A stretch of DNA of 64,000 nt, taken from contig CAIIXF020000001.1 in NCBI GenBank assembly GCA_903813345.2, positions 13,473,915 through 13,537,914 of the forward strand. Reading direction: 5' to 3'. The notes below the pieces were generated by a model that was not told the origin of the DNA, ran no database searches, and saw only the letters and a program-made list of their open reading frames with translations. Numbering within the stretch: the first letter of the stretch is position 1; each line of letters begins with the position of its first letter. Origin of the DNA: Owenia fusiformis. Taxonomy: Eukaryota > Annelida > Polychaeta > Sabellida > Oweniidae. Made by a program: the position numbers and the translations under genes. This document shows positions 10,822 to 22,558 of the stretch, piece after piece.

Positions 10822-13800
10822 GTATACAAGTAATGAAGTATGACAGGCTTAGCATAATCAATATTGAAGCATAATTCCATGCTTATTTTTTCTTTTTATT
10901 CTTCTTTTGACATTTTTCAGTAATTGTTTTGAATATCATATTGACACCCATGTTTTGGGACTTCTTTTTGTGAACATTATCAATGTGAACTCTTACCTCA
11001 TTCTAGGAGTGTTCATTTAAGAAGATCTTATAACAGACTATTATGTTACTAGGTCCCATACAGGAGATTCTTCGATGTATGAATTATTAAATAATGAAAT
11101 AGTATTAAGATAATGACGTTTGATGCAAAGGACTTGCTCACTTATTGTGGTAAAGATAAATGTTGACATGTATATTAGATCATCATGTATTATATTCGAC
11201 ATTACACTGGTGTATATAAAATTAAAATCTGCAAAGATGGATTAAGAAATTGGAATGGGTTATCATAAGAGTTAGAGTGATCCAATCCATGGTTCCAAAA
11301 TCCCAATACGCATTTTATGTGCTACTTTATGTAAAGTACAATTTCTTTATTATATGTACAGTGTACATGTTTATGTATTAATGTTGACATTTTCGTTGTC
11401 ATATTTTTCTCTGCTAAAAATCTCAGGTAATTAATATTTTAGGTATTTGGGTTTACAAATATTTTCAGTTGGATTTTTCCTGCAAAACTGAATATTTTCT
11501 GGTTATAACAACACACTAATGTGTAAAATGTAAATGTTTTGTATCCATACAGGGTGCTTCATTATTAGCGGACACCAGCTCACAATGTTATGCATTCAAT
11601 TAAATATTAAAAAAATTACAGTAGCTTAATTTAGAATTTGACTTCTCAAAATTTATAAAATATTTTTCAAGAAAGTGTAAAGATGTAAAATAGATATATA
11701 TGAATACTGAACAGTTTAGATATGCACATATATTTTGACCTATTTTGTGCATTTTGAATTTAACTAGAAAAGATTAGCTTGGAACATTTTGATGTATTAA
11801 CGCAAGAAGGAAGTGTTTTGTATATAGTAAAATTCACTTGTTATGTATCTATATAATATCATATATATGTAACAGTATTTTTGTAATGTTTATATTGATA
11901 CCATATGTGATATGGTCATGTTCTGATATTGACTGTACCATATGCAATAGTAACAGTAGTTGGTATAAATATGTTAGATATTAGAACTGAGTTGACTGTG
12001 CCATATTTTAAGGAACGTATGAATTTATTCAACTTAATATTTGCCAATAGGATATACACTTTTTGGCAGTTTTATTCTGATTTTAGTTTTCATTATAGAA
12101 ATATAGCCAAAATGATGAAGCCATATTTTTGCATATGTGAATAGGGCATCTAGCCTTGATGTAAAATGTGCCATGGGAAATAGTTGACTTTATCAAACGT
12201 CACACATTTATTGTTTGATATATTTAAAAAGGATTTAATTGCCAAAAATGAAATGTGCCATTTCAACAAAATGGAGCACAGGTATATATATAGTTCTAAG
12301 CTATTATGATATTTACTCATTTATGCTATTTTTAACTCTGTAACACCTGTGCCCCACCCTGTACATTTACTTGCAATATTGCATTTTGTGAATTATGAAC
12401 TTACAACATTATTTTGAAGTTAGTTGAAGTGTACATATTCAGTGACATATGCATACCAGAATACAACCCTGTATTGGAATACAACTGCATATGGAAATAC
12501 AACAGTGTGAGTTTATGCATGTAGATTGAAATACAATGGTATAAAATTATACATATCGGAATACAGGGTACATATGAATTCCATAGATATAACATAGAAA
12601 TAGTTTGCTAACAGAAGTATTTCCATTGGCTTGATCAGTCTTAGAATGAACATAGATTTTGATACTTATTTGTGAAAACCAAGCCATATTTTATGAAACA
12701 AAAACATCTCTAATCCATTTTTCATGAAGATGAACACTTCTAATAAAAACACTATAAGTACATTCTTCATCCTTCAAGACAACAACATATACATATGTTT
12801 GAGGTAGTTTTGCATTGGTGCAATAAATACAGTAAAACCTGTGAAAGTGGACCATATTTGGTACCTGCAATGCAATTTCCTTTTACATTGTATATTAATT
12901 ATAACATGTATGATATGCTGTGTCATGTAACATTGGATTGCTTTAACACAAAAATGCTTAATATATTATTAAAGTGTATTTGTGTCAAAGATGTTACTAG
13001 TAAGTCTGATTGGTGTTACTAAAATGAAATAACTACATGATCAACTTAACTTGGCAATGTTTATATTAAAATATGAGATATAATCATATAACATTCAACT
13101 AAGAGTGAGATCTGAACATATAAGAATCTCCCTCCTTTTCCCCATTTTGGGAATATACTATTAGGTACCAAAAGAAAATGCTTTTACAGCATAACCATAG
13201 TAACATCTGATGCATAATAACAAATGTATGTCTAGCACATGAGCTCAAGAAAACATGGACAAATATGTAACTGATTTGATTCCTTATATTCTAAAGCTGT
13301 GGCTGTAAAGAATGACTGTAGAGCCTCCAATTCAATACTATTCAGCAGTAGATTTACTGAACTGATTTTGTATGTTTGTATGCAATTTCCAACTTTAGTT
13401 TTACTTATTTCCAAATGTGGCTTAAGCAGTCTAGGACACAGTTGCAAGGAATGCCTCATCTTGATGATCCATGCTTGATGATTTCTTGAAGATATGTCAT
13501 AGACTGTACCCAATCTACCTCAAGTTACACAACTCTCTACAATGGATTTCAAAGGACATTTTCCCCAAAAATTTGGTTTTTAATCTTTTATTTAAAAGGT
13601 GCCACTTCAATTATTGCTTTATTACTTTATTTTACTTTACTATATACATTTTAATATAATCTTTATGTGCATTTATTTGCTTCATATAAAAATGTATTAT
13701 TTTGAATTTAAACTACAAATGAATTGTTCATTTGAGTGAAATAGTGTCTGATCTGAATGACTTTTCAACAGAACTTAAAAGGTTTCTTCAATTGTCATCT

Positions 13801-13909
13801 TAATTGTCACCTTTTATTTAAGGTCCTTATTTATAATGAGATTTTTGTCAAATTATATATATCTTTCACTGCTTGCCTTATATTTTTCTATTTGTAAACC
13901 ATATCTTAA
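10822..13909 (+). other. Probable gene A 3' UTR, then AT-rich intergenic DNA
   Basis: It follows the TAA of gene A. The first 1-1.5 kb is AT-rich, unstructured sequence typical of a long 3' UTR. At 12829 an isolated TACAGTAAAACCTGTG end belongs to the same MITE family as 19488-19665, with no partner end seen. Short open frames (11929-12144, 12795-13022 and others) show no domain. Confidence 0.4.
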
Positions 13910-13910
13910 G

Positions 13911-13980
13911 GTGGGAAACAAATGTGGGACCTATTTGTGAGTTACGAGTTCATATGGGTGATTATTTGACCCACCTTAAG
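13911..13980. mobile_element. Very short TTAA-flanked inverted-repeat element
   Basis: About 70 bp bounded by TTAAGGTGGG and CCCACCTTAA. The ends are reverse complements and TTAA is present at both sides, as expected for piggyBac-type target sites. The interior is only partly symmetrical. The terminus TTAAGGTG is shared with the larger element at 35502. Confidence 0.5.
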
Positions 13981-15289
13981 TTTCATAAATTGTTTAGTAT
14001 ATTATCATGATTGTTGTAATACAAGGACATCAAATAGATGGCATAACACTCAGTGATTGTAAACAAAAAGTATTAATCTTATCTAAAAAATATCAAGGAT
14101 TTAGGAAATGATTAACATGTAAGAACAGAATTATGAAGAGAAAATAGTTATTGGTTCAATTAATGTTCGGAGTAATTAGTTAAAGCAGAATACAGAAAAT
14201 GGGACGAGTGATGTGCCGTCTATAGGGATCATCCTCAATAAGCTTTTCTGCTTGATTCATCATTTGTACTTTTACTTGTATCTACTGTTTTATAACATTC
14301 ATCAATTTTATTGTTATTAGAAACTAAAATACTACACTGTGCCTTTGTATCGAAATATCTCCATGACAATTTTAAAGTACTAATCTTATAAGAAATGTTG
14401 TTAATGTTCTGATGTTGATTACATTCTACATTTTCATAATAAATTAACTGTAAATAAAATGAATACTCCATGAATAGATAATTCAAGAAGATGTGGAGTA
14501 TAACTGAAAAAAAATTGTTGTATCCTTGTATTTTAAGCTCACATATTATATCACAAGTTTATGTATAAAACTTATTTTTCTTTACATGTATCATATATAT
14601 AAAGAGCTGTATATTTTGCTTGAACACTTATTCTCCCAGCACGATTATTGTAAAAGAGGTGCTCTTAGGGATATATGGTATACTTTAACATTGCAATAAA
14701 TATAATAGATTTAATATCTTAGAATTGGAGTTAGTATTTGAATTTATTACATTCCATATAATAATAGGATTTATTAGTACCGATGCCCTTTTAGTGAAGC
14801 GATTGCATTAAGAAGTGTGGTAGTGATCTACAGGCTTATATTGATTCTTAATATGGTAATGTTTTCAATATTCCAATGTCTTCAATTGACCATTTTCTTT
14901 ATAGATATATAGAGATGGATTAATACGTAGATCTGTGAGTGTTGGTAGAGCTAGAATACCATTACAAGGATACAGAGAAGTAGCAGAAAATCAAATATTT
15001 CCATTTGGATTCATGTGAAACTCAATTGGCATGTAACTATGTGATCTTATTGACATGTGGATTTTGATTTAACATTAAAATTATGACCCTTGAAAGAGTA
15101 AATGGATATTTTAAACTCTCAACATTGGGTTAATGGGGATTTAGCCCGACCTTTTTCAGAAAACTTGAAAATCCTGGAAGTTTGAATAAAGGTAAATAAC
15201 TGTGCAAATCAAAGTTGTTTATTTGTCCTATCCATAAGGTAGTAATCACTAGTATGGCTAACAGTATTCAATATTTGATACCACAGCGA
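13981..15289. other. Intergenic, AT-rich, nothing recognised
   Basis: I see no exon, RNA gene or transposon end here. The minus-strand frame at 14235-14486 has low-complexity composition. Confidence 0.4.
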
Positions 15290-16590
15290 ATGATCCATTC
15301 TCAAACCATTGGAAATAAGCATTCCAAATACCATAGGAAATGATGATTTTCAGTTCTTCTATGAATGGCAATTACCAATACAACATTGAATGACAATTTC
15401 TAATAGTACTATGAGTGACAATTACCAATACCACTTTAAATGACCATTCCCAATACCACTCTGAATCACAATTACCGATGCTACTTTAAATGACCATTCC
15501 CAATACCATTATGAATGACAATTACCAATGTCACTTTAAATGACCATTCCCAATACCATTATGAATGACAATTACCAATGTCACTTTAAATGACCATTCC
15601 CAATACCACTATGAATGACAATTTCCAATACCACTTTAAATGACCATTCCCAATACCACTGTGAATGACAATTACCAATACCACTTTAAATGAACAATTT
15701 CACTCTGAATCACAATTACCAATGTCACTTTAAATGACCATTCCCAATACCACTATGAATGACAATTACCAATGCCACTTTAAATGACCATTCCCAATAC
15801 CACTATGAATGACAATTACCAATGCCACTTTAAATGACCATTCCTAATACCATTATGAATGGCAATTACCAATGCCACTTTAAATGACCATTCCCAATAC
15901 CACTATGAATGACAATTACCAATGCCACTCTGAATAAAAATTATCAATATAAAGGACAATTTCAAATACCACTATGAATTACAATTCCGAATAGCACTCT
16001 GAAATGTCAATTGCTAATGCCACTATGAATGACAATCACACCACCTTGAGGGGCTATTCTCAATACCAACCTGAATGAAAATTATTAATACCAGCGTGAA
16101 TAACAATTACCAATACCGCTCTGAATTACAATAACTCCACTATGAGGGGCAATTACCAATACCGCTTTAAGTGACAATCACCAATACCATGAATGACAAT
16201 TACCTATACCTCTCTGAATGACAATTACCAATACCTGACAAGTTGCAATACCACTATGAATTGCAATTCTGAATATCACTCTGAATGACAATCACACCAC
16301 CACTCTGAGAAGCGATTCCCAATACCACTTCATGTGAGAATTACCGTACCAATACCACTATGAATGACAATTACCAATACCACTCTGAATGACAATTTCA
16401 AATATCAGTCTGACCAATACAACATTGAATAACAATTCTCAATACCACTCTGAACGACCAACACGGCAATTACCCACTATGAACACAGATGACAGAATTT
16501 TTCTTGGAAAATACCTCCTAAAGATTCTGATATCCAAATTCTGATATCTGTGAATGAATACCAATTCCCAATACCACTTTGAATGACAAT
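15290..16590. repeat. 50-bp higher-order minisatellite (two ~25-bp half-units)
   Basis: The repeated pair is (ATGAATGACAATTACCAATR)CCACTT + (TAAATGACCATTCCCAATAC)CA. TGACCATTCC recurs at 15491, 15541 and 15591, giving an exact 50-bp period built from two diverged 25-bp halves. The core (15.49-15.95 kb) is regular; the flanks to 15.29 and 16.59 kb are degenerate and mixed. It lies between genes A and B. Confidence 0.9.
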
Positions 16591-16962
16591 ATAATTTACG
16601 CCCTGTGATATCAAATAAAACGTGTCTACCTTTTCTACTACCTTTTTACATTGGTACACGGGCGATTAGAAGATTAGGGTATATTTTTGACACATACGAA
16701 AATAAAGATAAACAAATGAACGCCATATCAATTACATGTGCTGCCATCTAGGGAGAAGAGTTGCTCATGAAAAAGGTAAAAATAAATAATTACTTTTTCA
16801 CCTCTCAAATATCGAATGATTCCCTATTTACAGTAGCCCAAAAAGGATAACATAAACATATTGAATTATTTCAAAAGATATAGTTATTTTGGTATTTCCA
16901 TGATAGTAAATTGGCATATCTAATATGCAGATAAAAAATTATAATTTTTCAATGAGCTCTAC

Positions 16963-19072
16963 AGGGGGACATATAAAGAATTGCTATAGCTATGAAAATT
17001 ACATACTGTCGCACATGTAATAAATTCTTAGCTCAGTGTATTCAGTGCTCTATTTTCTCTGTCCTAGTAAGTCCAAATGTAGTGGTATTTGTGTCCTAAT
17101 GACAAATAAGAACTTAAAAAGTTGAAGTGGATGTTCACATGTTAATGCCGACTCTTCAAATGTTGAGGTGATTTTGGAACCCGATTACGCTGCAAGGGAG
17201 GATATACTCCCACAATGCTGATCCGCCATTTTGAAACCTGTCACGAGTAAATAAGGTAACTGATGTTGCATTGTGGGAGTCAATCGAGACCCTATCTGTT
17301 GCAAGACTAACGCCTGGCGTAACCGTCACCATGTTATTCAGTGTTTTTTAAGTAGCGCAAGGATCCTGCCATGACCGTGGTAATGTTATCGTGAAAGCCT
17401 GGTATAACCGCGACAATGCAGTATTATATTGCAATGCCTGCCATGACCGTGACAATGTAATATAGTTCTGCAAGGCTTGGTATGACCGTAACAATGTAAT
17501 ATAGTACTGCAAAGCCTGGCATGACCGTGACAATGTAATATAGTATTGCAAGTTCAGGTATGAGAGTGGTAAAGTAGAAATTTACGATTAGGACTGCTAT
17601 AACCGTGACAATGTGTATTGCAAAGCCTGGCATGACCATGCCAATGTAATATAGTATTGCAAGGCTTAGTATGACCGCCATGGCAATGTGATATAGTATT
17701 CCAAGTTCGGGTATGAGAGTGGTGATGTAGAAATTTATGATTGCTATAATTGACCGTGACAATGTGTATTTGAAAACCTGGCATGACCATGACAATGTAT
17801 TATGGGATCGCAAAGCCTGGTATGACCGTGACAATGTAATATAGTATTGCAAGGCCAGGTATGAGGGTGGTAATGTAGAGATTTAGGCTTAGTTCTACTA
17901 TGACCGTTATAATGTATTGCAATGACTAGTAAATATGTATGACATTAATGCCAGGCATATCCTTAACAATTTTAAGTGATCCTCATTACAATTCAACAGT
18001 TTAATACTATGATCATGGTGTTTAACTACCTTAATCATGTCAAAATCAAAATTACTACTATACATTAATATTCACATTCGGTTATAAACCACAATAAAGG
18101 CTACGGTCGCGCCAGGCTTCCACGATAACACTTCCAGGGTCATGACAGGCCTTGCAATAGAATACAACATTGTCACGGTTATACCAGCCTGTCACGGTTA
18201 TACCAGGCTTACACGATAACACTACCACGGTCATGGCAGGATCCTTGCGCTACTTAAAAAACACTGATTAACATGGTGACGGTTGTGGCAGGCGTAAGTC
18301 TTGCAATAGATAGCATGTGAGTCAATCCTCCTTTGATCACAAACATGGCGATTCATATAAACATTCGTTTGCTTTGGTAGGGATTTATCCATCATTTGCA
18401 GGTATGGAGCTTTGGATTCATTTATTGTGCTACTTAAAGTAGTGAACGGGAATTATTTTTCTACCGCTTGGCAGAGGTTGAGGTTTAGTTTTGTACCCCA
18501 CTTTATAAAGCCTTCTAAAGTGGGGACAAAAGATAAACCTCAACCATCAAAAGTTGTCACAATGAGCTAAATTCTAAGTTTCGTGTCTCAAACTCTCCCA
18601 AGCAGTAGAAAAATAATTCCCTAGCACAATATATAAATCCAAAGCTCCATACCTGCAAATGATGGATAAATCCCTACCAAATCGAACAAAATGTTTTCAT
18701 GAATCGCCATGTTTGAGAGGATTGACTCCCAGAATGCAACATCAGTTAATCTTATTTACTCGTGACAGATTTCAAAATGGTGGAACAGCATTTTGAAAGC
18801 TGGCATGTGTCATGTTGCATTCTGGGAGCCAATCTACATTGCGGCGTAATCAGGCTCCAAAATCACCTCAACATTTGAAAAGTCGGCATTAACATGTGGA
18901 TATCCACTTCAAAGTTCTTATTTGTCATTATGGACACAAATTCCACTATATCTGGACTTACTGGGATGGAGAAAATAGAGCACTGAATACACAGAGGTAA
19001 GAATTTATTACATGTATGACAGCATGTAATTTTCATAGCTTTTGTAATTCTTTATCTCCCCCACTGTAGAAG
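16963..19072. mobile_element. Large foldback element (~2.1 kb) with internal minisatellite and a second palindrome nested in its right arm
   Basis: The left end CTACAGGGGGACATA (about 16970) pairs with TCCCCCACTGTAG (about 19058-19070). The left arm 16.97-17.42 kb is matched in inverse order on the right side, for example 'CTCTATTTTCTCTGTCC' near 17050 against the complement near 18970, and the segment with GCGCAAGGATCCTGCC at about 17356 against GGCAGGATCCTTGCGC at about 18235. Between the arms is a ~37-bp tandem array. Inside the right arm, about 18.32-18.74 kb is an extra palindrome: TATGGAGCTTTGGATT at about 18404 and AATCCAAAGCTCCATA at about 18636. A nested insertion explains the unequal arms. 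Confidence 0.8.
17365..17905. repeat. ~37-bp tandem array inside the foldback element
   Basis: Units carry ATGACCGTGACAATGTAATA and TAGTATTGCAAGGC, at about 37-38 bp spacing (for example 17446, 17483, 17521), with interspersed longer variants. The minus-strand open frames here (17348-17852) arise from the repetitive composition. Confidence 0.85.
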
Positions 19073-19487
19073 ATCGACAATGTGGTTTGTAAGTCAGTTA
19101 GATAAAATTGCCTGTGCTGGACAACAGCATTGATGTCAAGGAAGGATCTACATGTACAGTATCAGAGGCAGTGAAAATAAAGCAAGACACCACTGTACAG
19201 AAAAATATTCATATTTCCGATGCAATTATTTTTGGATTGCTTGTTATTTGGGTAACCATGGGCTGTCTCTTGAAACCCAATGAGTTAGCAAATGTGTAGC
19301 AAATGTGTGGCATGCGGCCCCGAGGGGTTCACTCTTCACAAAATATGACAGGGGTGTAGGCTGAACCCTCGGATATCAATATGTTCCCATACCAATCTGC
19401 CAAATTTCAATGTGTTCCCATATTAATGTGAACATTTTTTGAAAGAATATTAGATAAGAGTCAATTGCCCAACAGTATACAGTAAAA

Positions 19488-19665
19488 CCTGTGTAAATTG
19501 AACATTTTTGCCATTTGCCAAGCAAAAATGTTCAATGTTGATAGGTGTTCACTACAGAGAGGGTAATAAATAGTATACAGAAGTTGGTAGTATGTGCCGA
19601 AGAAGGGTGTTCACTAGAGACAGGCGTTTACTTGAGAGGTGTTCACTAAGACAGGTTTTACTGTA
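19488..19665. mobile_element. MITE with perfect TACAGTAAAACCTGT terminal inverted repeats
   Basis: The left end TACAGTAAAACCTGT (19488-19502) is the exact reverse complement of ACAGGTTTTACTGTA (19651-19665). The length is 178 bp. Outer TA bases fit a mariner/Tc1 target site. Family members or fragments occur at 8353, 12829, 22574 and 36730. Confidence 0.85.
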
Positions 19666-22241
19666 CTTATTACTTAAGGATTTAAGCCAGCCAGTGCAAT
19701 GTCAAATGACCATTCCTTGAAGATGGTGCTTTCCAAAATTTACATGAGATGCATCGAGTGTTAATTTTAGGAAACAATGCCTGAAAGGAATGGTCATTCC
19801 ACAATGCATTGAACCTCGGGCTTAAAGTCTTTTCACACATTGCAAAATATTCTCTGCCAGGTCACTTAAAAGATACAAAATCACTTAAAGAACATATTTT
19901 CAATGAAACTTTTTGTCGAGTTGGCAAACCATCAATTTTATTCTGTAGAGTCAAGCTATCACCTTGACAACCACAGTAGGAGTAACCTTGGATGTGGTGA
20001 TTGGTGATATAATGCACTGCAGATATATGAAATACTGTGATTGACTGGAATTGACTCGCCTAGCTATGTATGAAATGAGCATCTTTTTAAAACTAGTTGA
20101 CCTTATTTATAAATCAGTGTTGACTTGTTGGTTTGCAAGATTTAACATCCATTCTTTTCTGTCTTTGTAGCAACTGACATAAAAATCATGCAGTGATTAT
20201 AGTAAAAATCTTTCTTATCATACTTGTATTTAAGTACATTCTGCTAATTAAGGTTTTGGTAGTTTTTGTTTTGTGTATTATACACTATAGTTACCAATAC
20301 ATATATAACATACTTAAGTTGCACTATTGTTACCAATACATATATAACATACCCAAGTTGCACTATAGTTACCAATATATATATATGTATATATATATAT
20401 ATTATACACTATAGTTACCAATATGTAATTGTAATAATAAATAAAGTTTCCTCTTAATATAAACAGTAAATCAATTCTTGTTATCACCTATCGTAATGAG
20501 TGTTTATAATTGTTTGATGAAATTGAGCCATCGGCACGTGAGGTTAATCAAAATTAGTGAGAGGTGCAGATGACTTTATTTTGTCTTAAATCTTTCCCCA
20601 TGTATTATTGTTACAACTAAATGTGACTGAATTTTTTTCACATATATAAGTTAATAGCACATATTCATAGAGAGATTGACAATCATATTTTGCCAAGTAA
20701 CATTACATAGATGTTCTAGCTAGGACAAGTATTACTACATCCAAAAGACCAATCCATATTTCCAGCCATTTGAAACTGACACCCATTGTTCAGGATTTTC
20801 AGTTATCTGGACAAAGATCCAAAAACTTTCCATAAGGAAAAACTCTACAAATTTCTTTATGGGACATTGTATCCTCAAAACAAAACCTCATCAAGTTTGA
20901 TAAGGAGTGGCATCAACATGCTATAGGGAAGTTCATTTCATTATTGGCTTTTCCCTACCTTCTTTAATGTTACTAAATTTAAGAATGGTGTAATTTACAA
21001 GACTTTTTGTAATTCAGATTCAGTCCTAATTACTTCAAAAAATACTTTGATTGTATTCAAAATGCTGTTATTTGCCTCTAGACTAGATAACTGATCTCGT
21101 ACAGCCATAATGGTTGCAGGATTCTCACTATAAACAAATTAGAATATGACTTAATAGAATAAAATTAATTCAATATGATGTAAGTTCATAACTGGGCTGA
21201 CTGGATGAACTTCATTGTGGTTAAATCATGGTTTCCTTCAAATTAGATTGTTATCTTATGAATTTTTCACATTGTGTCAATGGGAAATCTAGCCCTACTT
21301 TTCAGATTTTTATATGAATCTTTTTTTACTGATCAAGTCAATGCCAAGTTGTTGATTTTATAGCAAATTTAATATTTAGCTGGATGGTAAAAAACTCATT
21401 AAAAGTACTTTATTCAATTGGTATTCAGGTTTGATATGATAGGTACATGTATTTTGAAAAGACATTAGTAGGCAAATATGTTCCTGTTGCATTCAGATGT
21501 ATTTTGTAATTCTTGTTAAATCCTTTTACCTTTGTTTTTGATTAATGTCTGCACAAAAGAATTATGGTAAATTATTCAAAGGCTAAACTAAACTCCAATG
21601 ATAGAAAACTATAATCATGAAAAAAATCCATATTTCCATCTTTTGTATTGATAGTAGCTAAGGTTCTTGTTTTTTTTAAATTATATTTTTTCATGGGAAT
21701 ATTGGATTTTCAGTCCAGCTCATTTTTTGTTATTTTCATTTGCTTCAGTAAAAATGAGTGGATCAATCATTTTTAATTAAAAAAAATGTTTTTGAAAGAA
21801 ATAAAAGTTTGACCCTATTTTTTTATTTACACATCTGAATCTTATTTGAAAACAGTTTTTTTATTGCTTGTGTTCAAATACTTTGGTATTCATTACACTT
21901 TTTTTTATTAGATTTTTTTTCTCATAAGCAGTTGAAGGCTTGGCCTGCATATAACCTTTAGTTGAGAAACAGCCTTGGTTAAAGGAAGACGTTTGAAGCA
22001 TAGTATGTATCATTGGTTTTTGAGGTATGTTTAATGCTTTAGGAAGAAATATCTTCAATATTGTTCAATTGTTATTGAGTAATAAAAGGACAGGCAAGGA
22101 AAATTCGCATTTGGGTACTATCTAGCTTGTTGTTTTATGACTATATGCTAACGAAAAAAGACTATCGCAATAGTAGTATTTCCGAGATTCATGTACAAAT
22201 ACCATATTGCAGATGAAAAAACTTATTTATTTATGTTTCAG
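19666..22241. other. Intergenic or gene B upstream/intron region; small repeat at 20281-20430
   Basis: Mostly AT-rich and featureless. At 20281-20430 a ~39-bp unit (CACTATAGTTACCAATA + CATATATAACATAC) is repeated about four times, with a (TA)n stretch. The 5' UTR or upstream coding exon of gene B may lie here or further left, but I could not place it. Confidence 0.4.
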
Positions 22242-22558
22242 GGCACAAATGATTAAGATGGAACCGTACCCTATTGGGGAGCCTTCGCCCGTCATATCAC
22301 ATGACAACGAGCCTCAGCCGTCATCTTCTCAGCTGTCCCCAAGATCTGTAGGCCCTGGACGCCCACCTAAGGGACAAGAGCTTGACTACTCCACCAAGAG
22401 CCACAAGTGTGAAGTTTGCGGCAAGCTGTTTCCTAATTCGCAACAGTTAGGCCAGCATCACTTAGTCCACAGTGGCTTGCGTAAATATCGCTGCTCATTC
22501 TGCGATAAAACATTCAAGCAACTTTCCCACATACAGCAACACAACAGAATGCACACGG
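22242..22558 (+). CDS. Gene B exon 1 visible: start region and zinc fingers 1-2
   Basis: The acceptor is tttatgtttcag (ending 22241); the donor is cacgg|gtaagc at 22558/22559, leaving phase 1. ATG at 22249 begins MIKMEPYPIGEPSP; the frame is also open upstream through the acceptor in phase 2, so an earlier coding exon is possible. Joining gene A's phase-0 exon (4607-4833) here would hit TAA within five codons, so the two loci are not simple alternative 3' ends of one transcript. Confidence 0.8.

Noticed and set aside
15290-16590. CRISPR-like regular repeats
   Set aside because: No unique spacers; the intervening parts are diverged copies of the same unit, in a eukaryotic genome.
17348-17852. 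Minus-strand hydrophobic repeat frames (YYITLSRSYQAL type)
   Set aside because: Lie wholly in the ~37-bp tandem array of a foldback element.
4607-22558. Genes A and B as alternative 3' ends of one gene
   Set aside because: Joining the phase-0 gene A exon to the 22242 acceptor meets TAA within five codons; phases do not fit.
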